Shown one piece after another: positions 24,801-39,800 of a stretch of DNA of 64,000 bases (positions within the stretch are counted from its first letter, which is position 1; every line of letters starts with the position of its first letter). The notes below the pieces were generated by a model. The model had not been told where the DNA came from. It did no database searches and worked only from the letters and a program-made list of their open reading frames with translations. The stretch is from Scolanthus callimorphus (Eukaryota; Cnidaria; Anthozoa; Actiniaria; Edwardsiidae). Location of the stretch: the NCBI GenBank assembly GCA_033964015.1, contig CM066918.1:186001-250000 (forward strand). Direction: 5' to 3'. The translations under genes were made by a program, and so were the position numbers.

Positions 24801-27800
24801 TTATTCTCGCCGCCGTCATCATTATAATTCTCATAGATATCTGTCTCACTCGTACTTAACATGTCCCTAATCGACCTCGGTATCATCATCGACCGCCACC
24901 ACAACCAGCACCTATGCCAACATCAATACCATCATCACCACCACAGCCACCTATTGCACTACAATAACATCATCTTCATCATCATCGACCGCCAACAGCA
25001 CCAGCACCTATACCAACATCAATACCATCATCACCACTACAGCCACCTATGGCACTACAAGTAGTGCCAAATCATCGTCATCGTCGAAATCACCATGATA
25101 CAAACATGACCGTCTCACCTTAGCCCGACTACATGACTTTTTCAGGTCCCATACGGCACATCCCACCTCACAATTAGGACACATTGGGTACGTCCATTCC
25201 GGGTGTTCGCACATGTCAAGCCTATACACATCGTTAGTGAAAAAGACCAGCACAAATTACAATCTTGAAGACAGTATATCTCTACTTATTTGGAGATTTG
25301 ATTATTCTAGCTTCATTCTGATACAGGTTTGCTTATTCTTGGATTGCAATCATTCCTTTGAGAATTAAATAACAAAAGCGCGGCGGTCATGCTGATGCCC
25401 TGAACAAAGGGAGCAAATTAACTTTTCTTTTGTTCTATATCACCAGCATGGCCGCCAGTGACGTCACATGCAATCCAAGAATCGTGATAATTAAACGGCA
25501 AACCGTTGATTGTTCGTTGTTTGATTTTGTTTTTGTATTTGGGGTAGAGAACCTGTCGTTTTGTTGACTAGTCATGCGGGAGCAAAATGTTTGCATCAGC
25601 AACCAAATAATCGCAAATTGACACCTGAAAATAAGCTCTTAAACGCCTGTTCCACGCTTACTACACTATGAATGTTCCAAAGGGCGATAATTATTAGCTC
25701 TATTCCTGCTTACGGCACTATGAATGTTAGAAGGGCGAAACTAATTATTGGCCCTATTCCACGCTTACTGTTCTATGAATGTTCAATAGGGCTATAATCA
25801 TTAGCTACAATAGCGGTAATGTGTGAGCTACTTACGCGGGTCTGTTGTTAGGTCCGCTTATGGTGGCGAACCCATAAATAAAAACTATGAGTCCAACTAT
25901 GGAGGGCATTATCAACCAAGCGGTGTACTGGCCTGTGGAAAGGAACAGAACGGATGAATTACAGGGACACCTGTTATGTGTACTTCTCAAGGTCAATCAC
26001 ACACCTATCGTAGACCCATATGTAAAGATCCTATTCTCTCAGAAGCAAGTGGAGCGCGTGATTGCTCGTAAATTAACAGTAAACATCCTAGACTTGAAAG
26101 AGAAGTTAAGTTTATTTATCTCACTAGTTGGGGTTGTAATACTTTTGTTTTGTTGTTCGCTTATTTGCAAGAAAAGATGCGTGCTGTCTTCATTAGTGTT
26201 AGAGACTACATTGATATGTCTACTTCTGAAAGGCAACTCGATAATATCGAGAGCTCACGACAAAAGAGACGTGAAACTCACCAAGCCATGCAAAATATAT
26301 TCCTATCTTTTCACCAAAGTACCATCTGGAATAACACCACAAGGAAGTAAAAGTTAATGCAACCAAGTCTATTAGAAATATACAGATGATAGAGTCGGCA
26401 TTCCTTACCTAATATGGTCAAGGGGTTGGTACTTATACCATTTGCCCCATCGAGCCCAGTGCTCTTTGAGAACCTGAAAACACAATCACATGTAGCAGAG
26501 TCACGCACGTTCATCCACATTTAATTTAGAACTCTTTGAGAACCTGGAAACACAATCACATGTATCAGCCAAAAATCTGCAAATGGCGGCGGCGAAGGGT
26601 CCCAGGTAACCCTCGGGTTTCTCGCCCAAAAAAAAAAACATCCCTCTACCCTCTGCATGCAGGCAAGTCTGATTGATTCAAACGTGCTTGAAGTTGTTCA
26701 TTTTCGGGTCATACGCATGAAGTCTTACTTGTCTCGTATTGAGTCGTATCTCTTCGGGTCCGTGTGGCCCCAGGTGGTATTCAGGAGGCAGGTCCGCAGG
26801 GCCCTGGAAAATATGGTCGCAGAATAAGTTACAGTACCAGTTAGGCCGGGCTGGTTTCCATAGAATATCTATGTGACTTGCAGGAAATAAACATTGGTAA
26901 ATCAGTTTTATTTTCGATGACATATTTACCAGATATAAAGAACACTTCGCTCAATTTCAGTGCCTTACTAGAAGAGGTGTCTAAAGAACAGTTTTCACTT
27001 ACCACATGTAATGGATATGCTGCAGTGTATGTTCCTTCCTCTACAAGCCGGCTAATGCCGATCTCACCCTTCTCTCGCCTGCCATACACCGCTGTCTCAA
27101 GAATCTCATTCGCCTAGAAAATTGAAAAGTACTTCCGTTTTCAGGTCTGTCTACATATTCTCAACTCTGTAACTTTGAGATCTATTAGGGGCCGACCATT
27201 TAACTTCTGAGGGGGGGGGGGGGGGGGGGATTTTGAAAAAACATTCCTACACAGCAAAATGGTGACTAAAACCCTTCTTTCTTATTGGAAAAAACTTTCT
27301 CGCCGCATAACTGAGGTATAAAAAAAATCTTGCACGGAACAAATTCCCCCCCCTCCCCCTCAAAAGTTAAATGGTTGGCCCCTAACAATTCGGCAAGCGT
27401 CCATAGTATAACGCGGGGCGGACCAACCTCCCCCAACTTCTGCCGTCTGTCGCAGTTAGGGAAAGGCGTCTAGCCGCCTTCTAAAATAGTTTTATAACCT
27501 TGGCACTGATAAGCGGTCGCACAATGCGCGCCTACTAAGCTGTCAGTCAAACTAAGTTGGCGATCGCTCCGGCGTCTGAATGAGTATTGTCACGCAAGTC
27601 CCAATGCGCATACTATTACACAAGGGTAAAAACGAAAGCCGTTTTAAGGAATACTTACAACTCTTGCTCTTTCGGTGTCTGTAAAATATGTATCAGGGTT
27701 GTCACTCCCTACAAACCTGAAATTATACAAAAAAGAGCTTGTTCAATCTGTGACAAGTGACTATGTGATAGACAGACTTCACCTTTATCAATAGAGTACA

Positions 27801-30800
27801 TAATACATAGTGATTACACACTGCCTGCGAAATAGCAAGCTAGTCGAGGCAGGCAGTGTTGGGGACGTGAGACAGATAGCATACCCTACAAGGGGTGGGG
27901 TGGGGTGGTAGTAGTCAATGCTTCATTTTCCAGGAAACAACAGCATGACGCGGGACTATAATGTTCAACCCAACGGATGACTACGAAAAACCCACATCTT
28001 CTAAAATTGTAATTTCTAGAATTGGTTAGAAGAGGACTTACTTGTTGAGTTTATTAGCTTTGAATGTCGTCGTAAAGTAGTCTGGTGGCATGTTAGGTAC
28101 ATCATCTTTAAAGGGGTTCGGAAGATGGAACTTTTTCAACATTCTCTCTGTCCAATTGATCTTCACACCAGTTCGTATCTGAGGTGAAAAAAAAAACAAT
28201 ACGCGACATTACCAAACCATTGCCATAATTGAAACGCAGAGTAATGAATTCGAGTCACTAAAAAACAAATTTAATATTTTAAAGTAATAATTTGATGTTC
28301 ATGTTTTGCGCGCATCCCAAGCAATGCGTGTAGTCTACTGCAATTCGTTTTTAATTCATTAAATTTACATCGAAAAACGGATTTTCATCAATTTTCGTTT
28401 AACGTTTCGATGTCGATTAGTGGCCGGGGAAGAGCAACCAAGCCGCCGTCATCCAAAATGAATCTAAAATTTGAAGCACTTACTTCTAACGGCGCCCTGA
28501 AACTCAATTCCTCTCCATAAAACAGCATCACTTCCCAGGGAACGTGAATTTTGATAAAATGAAGTTTGCTCTTTTGTTCTTGAGTTACTTCCTGTGAATA
28601 AGAACAACAAGAAAAATAAAGCTTTTTAATTACCCTGTAACAAAGAGGGTGCGAAGTGGACGCCATCTCAAGTACGGCGCAATTTACAACCCTGCTACAT
28701 ATTTTTAATACACTTCCAACTCTGAGCACATGCAAGAATCTATCTATGAGCCCCCCCCCCCCCCCTATCCTGCCATACAATCTTAATAATGAGCCCCCAA
28801 TTTGAAAACTGTTCTGTCGTCCCTGAGTACTCCGTATACCTCCTCAAATTCCAGCTGTGATTTTTTCAAGTTATGTGTGTATGTTTCTCTACTGTGAAGA
28901 ACCTCAGGATCCGCTTTCTCCTCTCCTTCTTCGTAAACCAGGACATAATCTGTGAACGGAAGACCGAGATCATACAGCTAAAGTTTTTTGTTATAGCATT
29001 GTAAATTCTATGAAAAGAGAGAAAATTGTAGATCCTTCATTATATAAAACGCCAAGAAATCTTGACCTGTTCCCCAACAGTCCCAAGCATTGGAGTGACA
29101 ATCATATCAAATTTACACCTAGACACCTTACCTATCCTTCGTTTTCCGTCTCTGAAGAAGCAGCCTCTCTCTCCGCTCATGTCTTCCTCGTCGTAATTCT
29201 GACGAAACAACGGCAAAGCTCAGCTCAATTTAGGCAAACATTTTATCTCTGTTCGGGAGAACGATAATGTATTTTGTCTTACCAAGTGATAAAACTCGGA
29301 CTTCTTGAAGAGTTCCTCCGCGTTCTTCTCGACAAGTAACCTGACCCTGTCCCCTGCACGCTTGACGATCTGAACCGCCGCATCTTGAGGAACATTACGG
29401 ACATCTACGCCATTTATCTACACAGAACAAACAAGACACAATAACTTCATTAGCATCGACTTGGAGAGATAAGTGAGGCAGGGTGCATATTGACTGCTGG
29501 CGTTTCTTAGTACACGGCTCGTGTCCCTGAATGGTGGCAAGAGACTTGTTTAGTCGATTGTCTCCAAATGAGACTGCATTCCATACTTTGCCTTTAAAGG
29601 AGTTTGAAAACGTTTTCTCTTTGTGATAGAATGACGGAAATAGGCAGGATTTTGGCAATATTTTTTACCAGTGCAAATAGCTTCCTGTACGCTCTGCGTA
29701 CCTATGTTTTTTTTTACCAGTGCTATTAGTTGGATCAACAAACAAACAGAACAAATGGAAACAACGCCCAGCACCGCTTATAATTCAAATGTCTGTGATT
29801 CTTTGTATATCTTGACAAATTCTCTGTAAAACCAAAGCCAGGTATCCTGGCTCCTACCTCAAGTATACGATCTCCGGGCTGTAGCCGTGATTCTCGGGCT
29901 GCAGGGCTGCCGCGTTTGATTGACGTGATAAAAATACCCGGATGATAACGCATGTAATTTGCATCGTTGCCGCCGCGAATGTTGAAACCGAGACCTGAAA
30001 TTGCATCCAAAGGGAAACAATTCAATCTGAGTGTTATTGAGTTTATACCTAGAATTGATCGCTGATAGACGTCCAGTACAAAATGTCAGATTGCTTGAAG
30101 ACGGAGCAAGAAACGGCAGAAACTGGTAATGCCGATCCGTGTTGTGATGCTCTAAGTACGACACGCAATGCGCAAACCTGCTTATCAAATTGCCATCTCC
30201 CAGAAAAGAAGCGCGATTCCACATTTCCGCTCGAATTATCGTAGATTATTGTATTTTTGTATAGATATTCTTCAGGTATCCCTCTTTGCTCCTCTTTGTG
30301 GGTTCTCTCTACCCTTTGGGTGGAATAAAACTGCAATCATACCTTCATTTGGGTCCTTCTTCAAATCTATTGTCAGTTCCTGCCCTCTAACACTGTCCAC
30401 TGCCCCTTCCTGGGCTTGTTTCTGGGTAAAGAATAAATCGTTATTTTCCATGATAGTTTTTACAAGTAGACAAATGCTAGCACAGAATTGATAAAAATAT
30501 CTACCCCTTATGACTGAGGTAGGCATTGGAATTTGAAGAGGGGAAAGTCCGGGTAAATTTCTCCTTTTTCGAGAGGGTCTGTGCCCTATTTTCCAAAGGA
30601 TTGTAGTGCAAGTGCGATAAATAGGCGAGGTCTATGGGTCTTCTAACACTCCACACGTTTTAGTGGTGTCCTCGAAGCCCCGGATTTTCAGTAACAAATC
30701 ATGATTTTGTATTTCACTGATGTTTGTATAATAATCCGAACATTACATGACCGCTTGGAGATACGAATTTTATCTTCTCGTGTTAAACATTTATCCCAAT

Positions 30801-33800
30801 CGTTCGCTGCGCTCACTCGTGAGATAATTTTTCAATACTCGATGATAAAATGCGTATCTCCGCACGGCCATGTAATATCCTCTATAGGTAATCAAGTGGT
30901 CAGTGATGCTGAAAGCAAACCTCTTGAAACTCGTCAAGCGAAGCTCGTAGGAACGTTCCTTAACTCCGAAACAAAGTTTTTAGCTTTTAATATATGGTAG
31001 CTAATACAGAATATAAGGTCAGCAAAATGAACAGCATTTCTTGTTCTAATCGTAGTGTTGTAGTTCTGATTTAGAAATGAACCCCTACTAAGCGAGCGCC
31101 AAATTCCACTTGAGGAATTAACCGACAGATATGTATTTGTCTTCAAATTCCACTTCAAAAAAGCCAGCATAGAAAGTGTAAACAAAACGGCAAAACTAAG
31201 ATAGAGCGTCAGAATAGAAAAAAATGTATCTTTAAAAGAAGTCTAAAAGCCTTGTCAATAGTTTAACTCACCGTAGGCACCCGGGTTGACATGTTTCACT
31301 TTGGCGCCAACTAAACCGAAGTTTGTTAACTTTTGTCCATCTGTTTAACTGCCATGATGTGAAACGACTCTTACATGCTTAACACCAGTGTTATTCCAAA
31401 AGACAGTACTTCGTATTTCGCTCAAACGGTCGAAATCAAAGGACTTGAAGAATTAGGTATGTGATCTTGGGTTGTATTCCAATGGAAAGGTAAAATATGC
31501 ACATATGCTGAGCAATGGAGCCCAAACACAAAAAGATCAAAGCTCCGCAAGAGTGATTTTCAAAAGCAGTGCAACGCTTCATTTCACAGCAAAGTCTACT
31601 AACCTATTGGCTTTTGGATTAATGATAATATATGCTAAGGATTATCATCTTCCCACCGACAGGCATTTATTTGATATCATAAAATGAAGGGTGCTAAATC
31701 GAAGACGACTTTTCATGAAAAAAGAGCCGTTATGTCGGTTTCCTTGATAACTGAAGTCACATCAAAACTTTCGCCAGAAAAATATCGGGGATCCGCCGAG
31801 AGTCAGTGGTGTGAAAAGAAAGTCCTCGCAATAAGAAAATACTCGATACATGGACGCACGGAAAAACCATCAACCAAACGACAACGGTTCCGTTGAGCTT
31901 TCATTTTAGGTTCGAGTTTCGTGAGTGCGCTGTGGAATGTGATATTTGAAGGGACACGCTTCGCGGTGCACAATAGCGACAAGCGACGCGAATCTTCTTT
32001 TGAACGAGCAAAACAAGTGATAAATAATCGGGAATTCGTCAAGGCCTTCACCATTCTCATTTTATTTCCATCTTTGAACTTACTTGGTTATTTGAACCCT
32101 TTTGGGGGGAAATCAATTTTATAAGAATCGCGTTCATGAGAACGCTGAGACTGAGAATGTGAAAAATAAGGACGTTCCCGTATGTACTGTAAAAATATCC
32201 CACCGCACACACCATACAAACAAAACGGGGATTGACAGTTTTACGTGGAAAATAAAATTCACTTGAAATTTTAAGGTTCTCCATCCAACACAAGAAATGT
32301 TTTTGAAAGTTGCTATTTTTAAAGAATTTCACGAACATTTCAAGAATCCCGTAACAAATAAAGGCTTAAGCACGACCAAGTGCCTTGGGAGACCTTGGCC
32401 AGGAGAAAAATGAAAATTGTCCAAACTCGAACATCATGCGGTTTTTCAAAGTTTTGTGAAAAGTAGTTTGCTTTGAAGATTTTGAATAACGGCGCTTGAA
32501 TAAACCAAGGGGGTTTTATTGTGAGATAAAACCTCCTTCAATAAACTAATAAGAAAAAGGGGTAACAATCTACACTAGATAAACTATAAAGCTACTTTTA
32601 CAGTAATAATAGTACAGAAACGTCTGTATATATTGAATCATTCTGTAATGATGAGCTGCACTCAGTCATTCCGACAACATAGAGCTTAATGATCGAGGAC
32701 TTACCACAGCTGTTTGCAACGCATTCTTTTGTACTATCAATGAAACTTTTTTCTTGGTATCTTGTAACAACTTGACTACCTCATCTATGGGTATAGCGCG
32801 CACGCTCACTCCGTTCACCTAAAAATAATATATAGATTTAGCCACTGGCTAAAAGCGGAGCTCCCGGTTGCATATTTTTCTATGTTAATGAGAGAAGAAG
32901 GTTGTCATTGTACATAGATAGCTTGTCACCGCCATACCACGTGACTATGGACTTGCACCCCCTTGCCACTTAGAAAACTAGTTTGGTTGTCTAAATTCAT
33001 CCCTTCCCGACATATATTCTTTTTCCCTTACGTAATCGACGACGTCATACCACGTGGACAGAACCCAAAAATGGCAAGATTTCTACCCTAAGGTCAGGTA
33101 AAGTCAGATAGGCTCGATTCTTTGCATAGAGTATCCTTATACAATAAGAAACAAAATAGAAATGAGTATTTTTTTCTAATTGATCCGTCTTTAAGATATG
33201 AGGAGTTACACTTTGGTTGCTGCAGCACTTTTTGACATTTTTTGTTAGAATTGTACAAATTTTGCCATAAAACGATGCAGTAACCAAAGTTTAGCAGCTG
33301 ATATCTTAAAGACGGATCAACTAGAAAAAAATACTCATTTCTGTTTTGTTTCTTATTGTATAACGATACTCTATGCAAAGAATCAAGCCTATCTGGCTTT
33401 ACCTGACCTTAGGGTAGAAATCTTGCCATTTTGGGTTCTCGGTCTACCACGTGACCATGCAGTTGCACCCCCTTGCCACTTAGACAACTTCACCCAAGTT
33501 TGGTTGTCTGAGGTTCATCCCTCTCCGAGATATATTCTTTTTCTCCTATGATGACGTCATCGATGACGTCATACCACGTGACCAGGCAGTTGCACCCCCC
33601 TTGCCACCTAGATGATCTTCACACAAGTTTGGTTGTCTAGGCTTCATCCTTTCCTGAGATATGAGTCTAATAAACGGAAACGAGTCTTGGTTTTCCTGTG
33701 GTGGGGCGCGCAAACAGACACGCACGGACGCGCCAGCGATACTATAGTGGGAATACCGCTGAACCATGAAAAATGAAGTCGATCGTATACTTGAGCTATA

Positions 33801-36800
33801 GAGTTCTTCCTGCGATACCTATGGTGCTCCGCTCTGCGGCCTTCGGCCGCGGGATGCAAACGTAAGCGAAAACCTGATTTAATAAGCGCCGTGTGTAGTT
33901 TGTAAATAGACCGGGTGAAGGATAGCCTGATTATCACGCGTGTACAGTACAGCAATACTTTACTTTGAACATTTTGAAAGCATTTCGCAGAGAACTAGTT
34001 ACAGCTTCTGCCATCTTGGATATCTAGTTTGGCGATTCATTTATCGGCTCTGTGATTGGCTGAAATTTAACAATAGCCAGAACACACTAAGGGCGCCTGT
34101 GGAATCAGGCAGTGAAAAGTGAGAAAGCTTGCGGACGAACTTGTAGACGCGTGATAATCGGGCCAGGTGTATGATCACCAAGGAGCATCTTGTGCACTAA
34201 AGCGTTTTCTTTTGTGTATTGTTTGATTTCTTGTGTGTTACATTTGTCATCAAAATACCTCCAATATCTTGTCGCCCACGCTGAGTCTCCCGTCAAATGC
34301 CGCGGTTCCATCACTCCTTATCTGAGTTACATAAATACTCGGATCTCCAGGCACATAAGGCTTATCGGTTCCTCCGCGGATGTTAAACCCCAAACCTGGG
34401 GGGAGAGAATATATAGGTAGCCATGCATTCAACATCTACAAAACAGTTGTCGCCCGCTAGGCAACTAAAAATCATGCTTGGCGACAAGTTTTGAAACGTT
34501 CAAGTAGCCATTCAGTTGCGACTTCATGACAAGCCTACCCCCTGTCTTAAGTGATGAATACAAGAACAGCCTAACCTCGTAACTCACCCTTCTTATCTTT
34601 CCGTAGCTCAATCCGTGTTGTACCTTTATCATCTTCTCTCTCTCCCATAAGTTCACTCGGCTGTAAAAGACACATTAAGACATTGCCTCATAGTTACTAA
34701 CTATGTTTAGGCCAAAAGACCCACGCGAACGGAGCCCAACGTGAGAGAGCTAACCTCGTGAATACCTCCGCGCTAACGCATTCCTGTGAGAGTGAGAGTG
34801 CTAACCTCGTGAATACCTCCGCGCTAACGCATTCCTGTGAGAGTGAGAGTGCTAACCTCGTGAATACCTCCGCGCTAACGCATTCCTGTGAGAGTTACTG
34901 GTTTCTGAGCGAATTTATTCCGAATGAGTTTGCTGCAAACAGTTCTTTGAAAGACAAGATATTGCCTAGAGTGAGAATGAACTACACTAGTACCAGCGCC
35001 GACCGTGTCTTCGCGCACCCGCAAATTAGCGATGAAACCGCGCGCATTTAGTTTTGTTCACGTACCGTGACTGCGTCTTTCTCCACCACAAGACTTATCT
35101 TCTGCAAATCTTGGCGAACAAGTTCAAGAGCCTGCTCTTGAGTTACATTTCTTGTACTCGTTTCGTTGATCTGCGATCAAAACAAATGCACGTGAAAATG
35201 TTTGCACTTCCAATACTACATGACTTTATGGCTTGGGTGCAGCTGGTATCAAATTCAAACGGGAATAAATAGTGAATTTTCACTTTATGGCAAGCGGAAA
35301 ATAAAGAATTGAGGGCAAGGAGAAATGTGAGGAAAAATGAATGTCATCAAGCTCCTGCTCGTACTAACACTTGTAGCCATAGTTAGTAGAGACTCTTCTA
35401 TCTATGTAGAGACTAGTAGACTAGTCTCTACAAGTCTCTACTATCTATGTGGTGGAAACTAGTAGAGACGCTACTAGATTCCAGAACAGGATCTGAATAC
35501 TGTCATCAAAACAGCGGACGGACGTTAGTGACGTTTGAACAAGCGATCTAAACTAAGCGCAGCCAGAAACAGATTTCATCGTTTGGCCAGCACGTCCTAA
35601 GGGATATTTTAATAAATTGCAGCCAATTGTCGTTTCACAATCGTTGAGCATGATTGAATCAACAAATTTGGCGGCACATACTGAAATAATTTATTCCAAT
35701 ACCTGCACTGCACCATAAAGTTCTAACAAATCTACAGATCCGATTAAGGAGTGAGCCCGACGAACTAGGCTCTCGTCCGATGAACAATCTGCCGGTTTAC
35801 AGGCAAGGTTTGATAACATACAAACATAGAACAGTTATGAGCCAAGATCATAGTAAATAAAGTATAGTACACTGTCTTACCGTTCACCATAAGCACTTGT
35901 TGGTTGGTGTTATAGTAGGGATTTTATGATCAATGGCATAAATACCCGTAAAAATCAAATAATTTAGCAGAATGAAGCCGAAACAGAACCTCTTTTGCTA
36001 AAAATATTGACTGATAACTTAGCATACAGAATAATAATTGCCATTGTCTAGAGTGAGATGGGTCACAATGGAAACAAAAAGATTATGCAACCCAAGCGGC
36101 GCAGGCTTTTGTACTTTGATTTTTACCTCAACAACATAAGAATATAAAACGTAATGAATTTCTAAAGCCAATCTTTAGTTATTCAAGATATTGCCGCGTT
36201 GGAAGTTGCGAAAAAGCGAAACTCAAAGACAAGTTGTTCTAAATTCAATAACTGACGACAGAGATTGGTACACTACAGTAAAAACCCACGTACAAGAGCC
36301 TAAAATTTTAGCCTAAACAGGTTCTTATACAAGGAAACATTGGGTTGGTTTGTACACTCTTAGGCGAATAGGTTCATAAAATCTAGGTTCTTATATGCGG
36401 GCTTTTACAAAACTACGAACCTCAATGATTCTATCCCCGGGCCCCAAGCGGCCATCCCTGTCCGCGGCAGCCCCCGGGCGGAGTCTGCTGATGTAGATAC
36501 TGGGGTCGCCAGGCCTTATGGGTTTGTTATTTCCTCCAGTGATGTTGAATCCCAAGCCATCTGAAAATGCACCAAGACTAATATTACAACTGAGAGCAAT
36601 CCCAAGCAATCTGAAAATGCACCAACACTAATATTACAACTGAGAGCAATCCCAAGCAATCTGAAAATGCACCGAGACTAATATTACACCTGCGTGCTGC
36701 AGTCAAGCACTGAGACGTTTTTGTTGGCTACAGCGCACTACTGAATTCAGGTCTAAGTGTGGGTTTGAGCAAGGGGAATCGATGTCGCTCAAATGCATGT

Positions 36801-39800
36801 TATATACTTTTGGGGGAGGGGTGCGTGGCGCGCTCGCGTTTTATTGTAAGAACAAAACTCATATCACAATGTACCAGCATGCACAGCGCGCATTCCTATC
36901 TCCACGCAAGTCAAGCGCGTGTTGCATGCCGGTACGTTTGTGGCAAGTGTAGCTCGCGCGCACCCCCTACAGCTTAGTTACAACAACACCTCGTCCCGCA
37001 AAAACATGTTTCTCATCGTATACATGAGGTCCTAATTTCATTCTGCCGAACAGGGATGTAACGGCAAGAGCGTTACTCGTTATTTTGCGAGCGTGAACCA
37101 AGAATAATTTGTTTAAATTAAAAATGCGGGCTTATTTGCTGACAAAGTGACCTTGGCTTCCGTGGAAGGTCTGATGGTATAGCGCGGTTCATTATGACTG
37201 GATTCGTCTTGCCATAACGATAGTTATTTGTAATGCACAAATAACCACGCCATTCTAGCTACAACTTGTGTGAGCTTTCCAGTCTGCCCTGCTGGCAGGT
37301 TTGGGGATAAGTGGAATGCTAACTACTACTGTTTTCCATACCTCGCCTGACTCTAAGCTCGACACTGATAGTTGTGAGAGTAGCACCACTTGAGGAAGAA
37401 TCTACTGCTGGCTGAGTAATGTATGGGTCCTAAACAACAAATAATAAATAAATAAATGTGTCTATACAGTGAACTTCAGCTTTGCCATAATTATGATAAA
37501 TGATAATTATGACAATTGATTGTTATCCCTTTTGATAATTATGAAAATTGCTAATTATGCCTTTGCATCTTGATAATTATGACAATTGATAATTATGCCT
37601 TTGCCTCTTGATAATTATGACAATTGATCATTATGCCTTTGCCTCGAAGATAAAACCAAGTTGATCCAGAGAGCTTTCACGCCATCTAAATAACGCTTGG
37701 AAGGGATCTGGTTGTACTTCTTTATCACAAAAGTGAAATGACTCACCAATATTTATTCCAGCTGTTTAAGGGGGCATGGACAGAAGAGTGGGGAGATATC
37801 ATTGTAAGCACTCCGCTATTCCATGTTTAGAATGCTTATTTGTTTCCAGTGGGAAGGATTACGCGCATGGGAAAGTGCTGGTGATGTTATGCGAGTCAGC
37901 GACTGGTGTTCAAAAGTTCGATAGCAGACAATTATAATAATTCCGACCCTTGTCTCAGTTCGATAGTAGGTAATTAAAATAATTCCGATTCTTGTCTAGT
38001 TCGATTAGCAGACAATTGTAAAGAGTCGGAATTTAGAGAATGTATTTTAAATTATTATTTATAGATTTATTCCATGTATTATGAATATCTAGATAGATTT
38101 GTATATATATTATATTTTTTATTTATACTGATGTGATACCGGAATTGGTTTTATCAGTCAATAAAGTAGATGTAGATGTAGATGTCTCATCCCCGATAAA
38201 GCTGAATGAGCACAAAATCACTTGACAGTTCGGAGCCATTCAGCTCCACTTTGGTCACGAGTGGCTGGCGCCTTCAAAGTTTTACATTAAATGCGAGGAA
38301 ATTTTCTTAATTCAATAACAAGTCTTCGGCACCAACTATAGTTGTTGTTTTAAATTGCTGCCATAGATACTACATGCCTCCATTTTAACAGCACTTCACT
38401 GACCGCAAAATTATAAAAACTAAACTCGGAAAAACTCAGTTTCCATTATGTGAAATCTATTCTAGCCTCTACGTTTGGAAAAAATTAAAACACTGTTATT
38501 TAATAAAATTTATAAACTTTGTTGGGTCAAAAATAATTAATCGTGTTTGAGTTTGTTCTCATTTGAAAAAAAAAAGTTTGGCGTGTGTGAAGCGCTACAT
38601 ATTTTGCTTCCAGAATAGCTCTTATTCTTCGCCTGCCATTTCTTCAGTTTTTCTAGACTTCGTGTTGTGATCAATCATAAATCAGATTATTTTTAAAAAA
38701 ATTCTAAAACCCGCTTCTCACCTGAAGCATTGTGATCCATTCGAAGTAATATTAGAGCCTGCACAGCTTTGGAGATCTTCCTGACTAAAACTTGATCTCT
38801 ATTCGCACAATTCGGCTTTGTTCAGTTGCAAACATTGTTTCCATTAATGTTCTCTAAACGTCCTTGATTTCAAAGCAAAAATTTGGGCTAACGGCTCTAA
38901 TTTGTCGAGTTTACTTAACAAATTTGAATTGCTAAATGATTGTGAAGTCCTGAGTAAACATTCCAAAAGTCACCAGAGGCTGGCGGTTGAAGGCTCTTGG
39001 GAGATCTGTGATGCATGGGCACCCTGTGCCGTTTTGGTCACGACACTGAACAAGTAGAGGCGAGTGATTGGTGTGATTGTCGCCGTTTGAGCATAGCCAA
39101 TATCAGAACAAGAAAGGAATCGTGTGGGTGACTAATCTATCCCTGCGCACTACTGATTTTTAGTAGAATGCTTCAAGAAACCTGATTTATAAAACAAATC
39201 AACTAGTTTCACACGGTAGTTTCTAGTTCTTTCTATTTGCAGAAATATCCATGACCACACTAGAGAATGCAAACCAGACGAAAGGGACGGTGGAGTGCCT
39301 TTCGTCATTTTAAAGATAGACAAAATAATTACTAGAAATGGTTCCTCTGACACGCAGGATGGCTTGATCAGAAACCACAGGGACATATAACTTTATTTTT
39401 TGTGGTCCGGAATCCATCAAATCGCGCTTTCTGATTGGCGATTGGCCCACCAGCGGTCCGGAGCGCGCGCTTATTTGTGTTTATGTGTTTTATGCTGTTC
39501 AGTAGCATGAAAAAATATATGTTTACCGGCTTGGTACAGATCGCTAGCGGTCCAGATCGTGAAATCCGTGACCTGGGCATTACTTCCAAGATTTTGGTCA
39601 CGGTATTTCACAAACCGGATGATGGGAAATAACATATACACCAAATGACTGCATTGGGCATTAGCATTTCTCGCCACCTTTCGCTGCTCATTGAGGGAGT
39701 AGAAATGAATTGAGAGCAGATTTCTTATGACAGTGAAAATGCCGCGACACGGCGGCCTGCAGTCGACCTGTAGTCGCGGCACGGTCGCGACACGGCGGCC

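Noticed and set aside
24861..25064. His-rich ORF
   Set aside because: Low-complexity CAT/CAC repeats inside an intron.
25887..26357. 156-aa plus-strand ORF
   Set aside because: Antisense to two anoctamin exons and their introns; the opposite strand carries the conserved protein.
34250..34435. PDZ exons as a separate gene from the anoctamin
   Set aside because: The last PDZ exon ends at a consensus donor in phase with the anoctamin exon only 84 nt away, with no stop before it.
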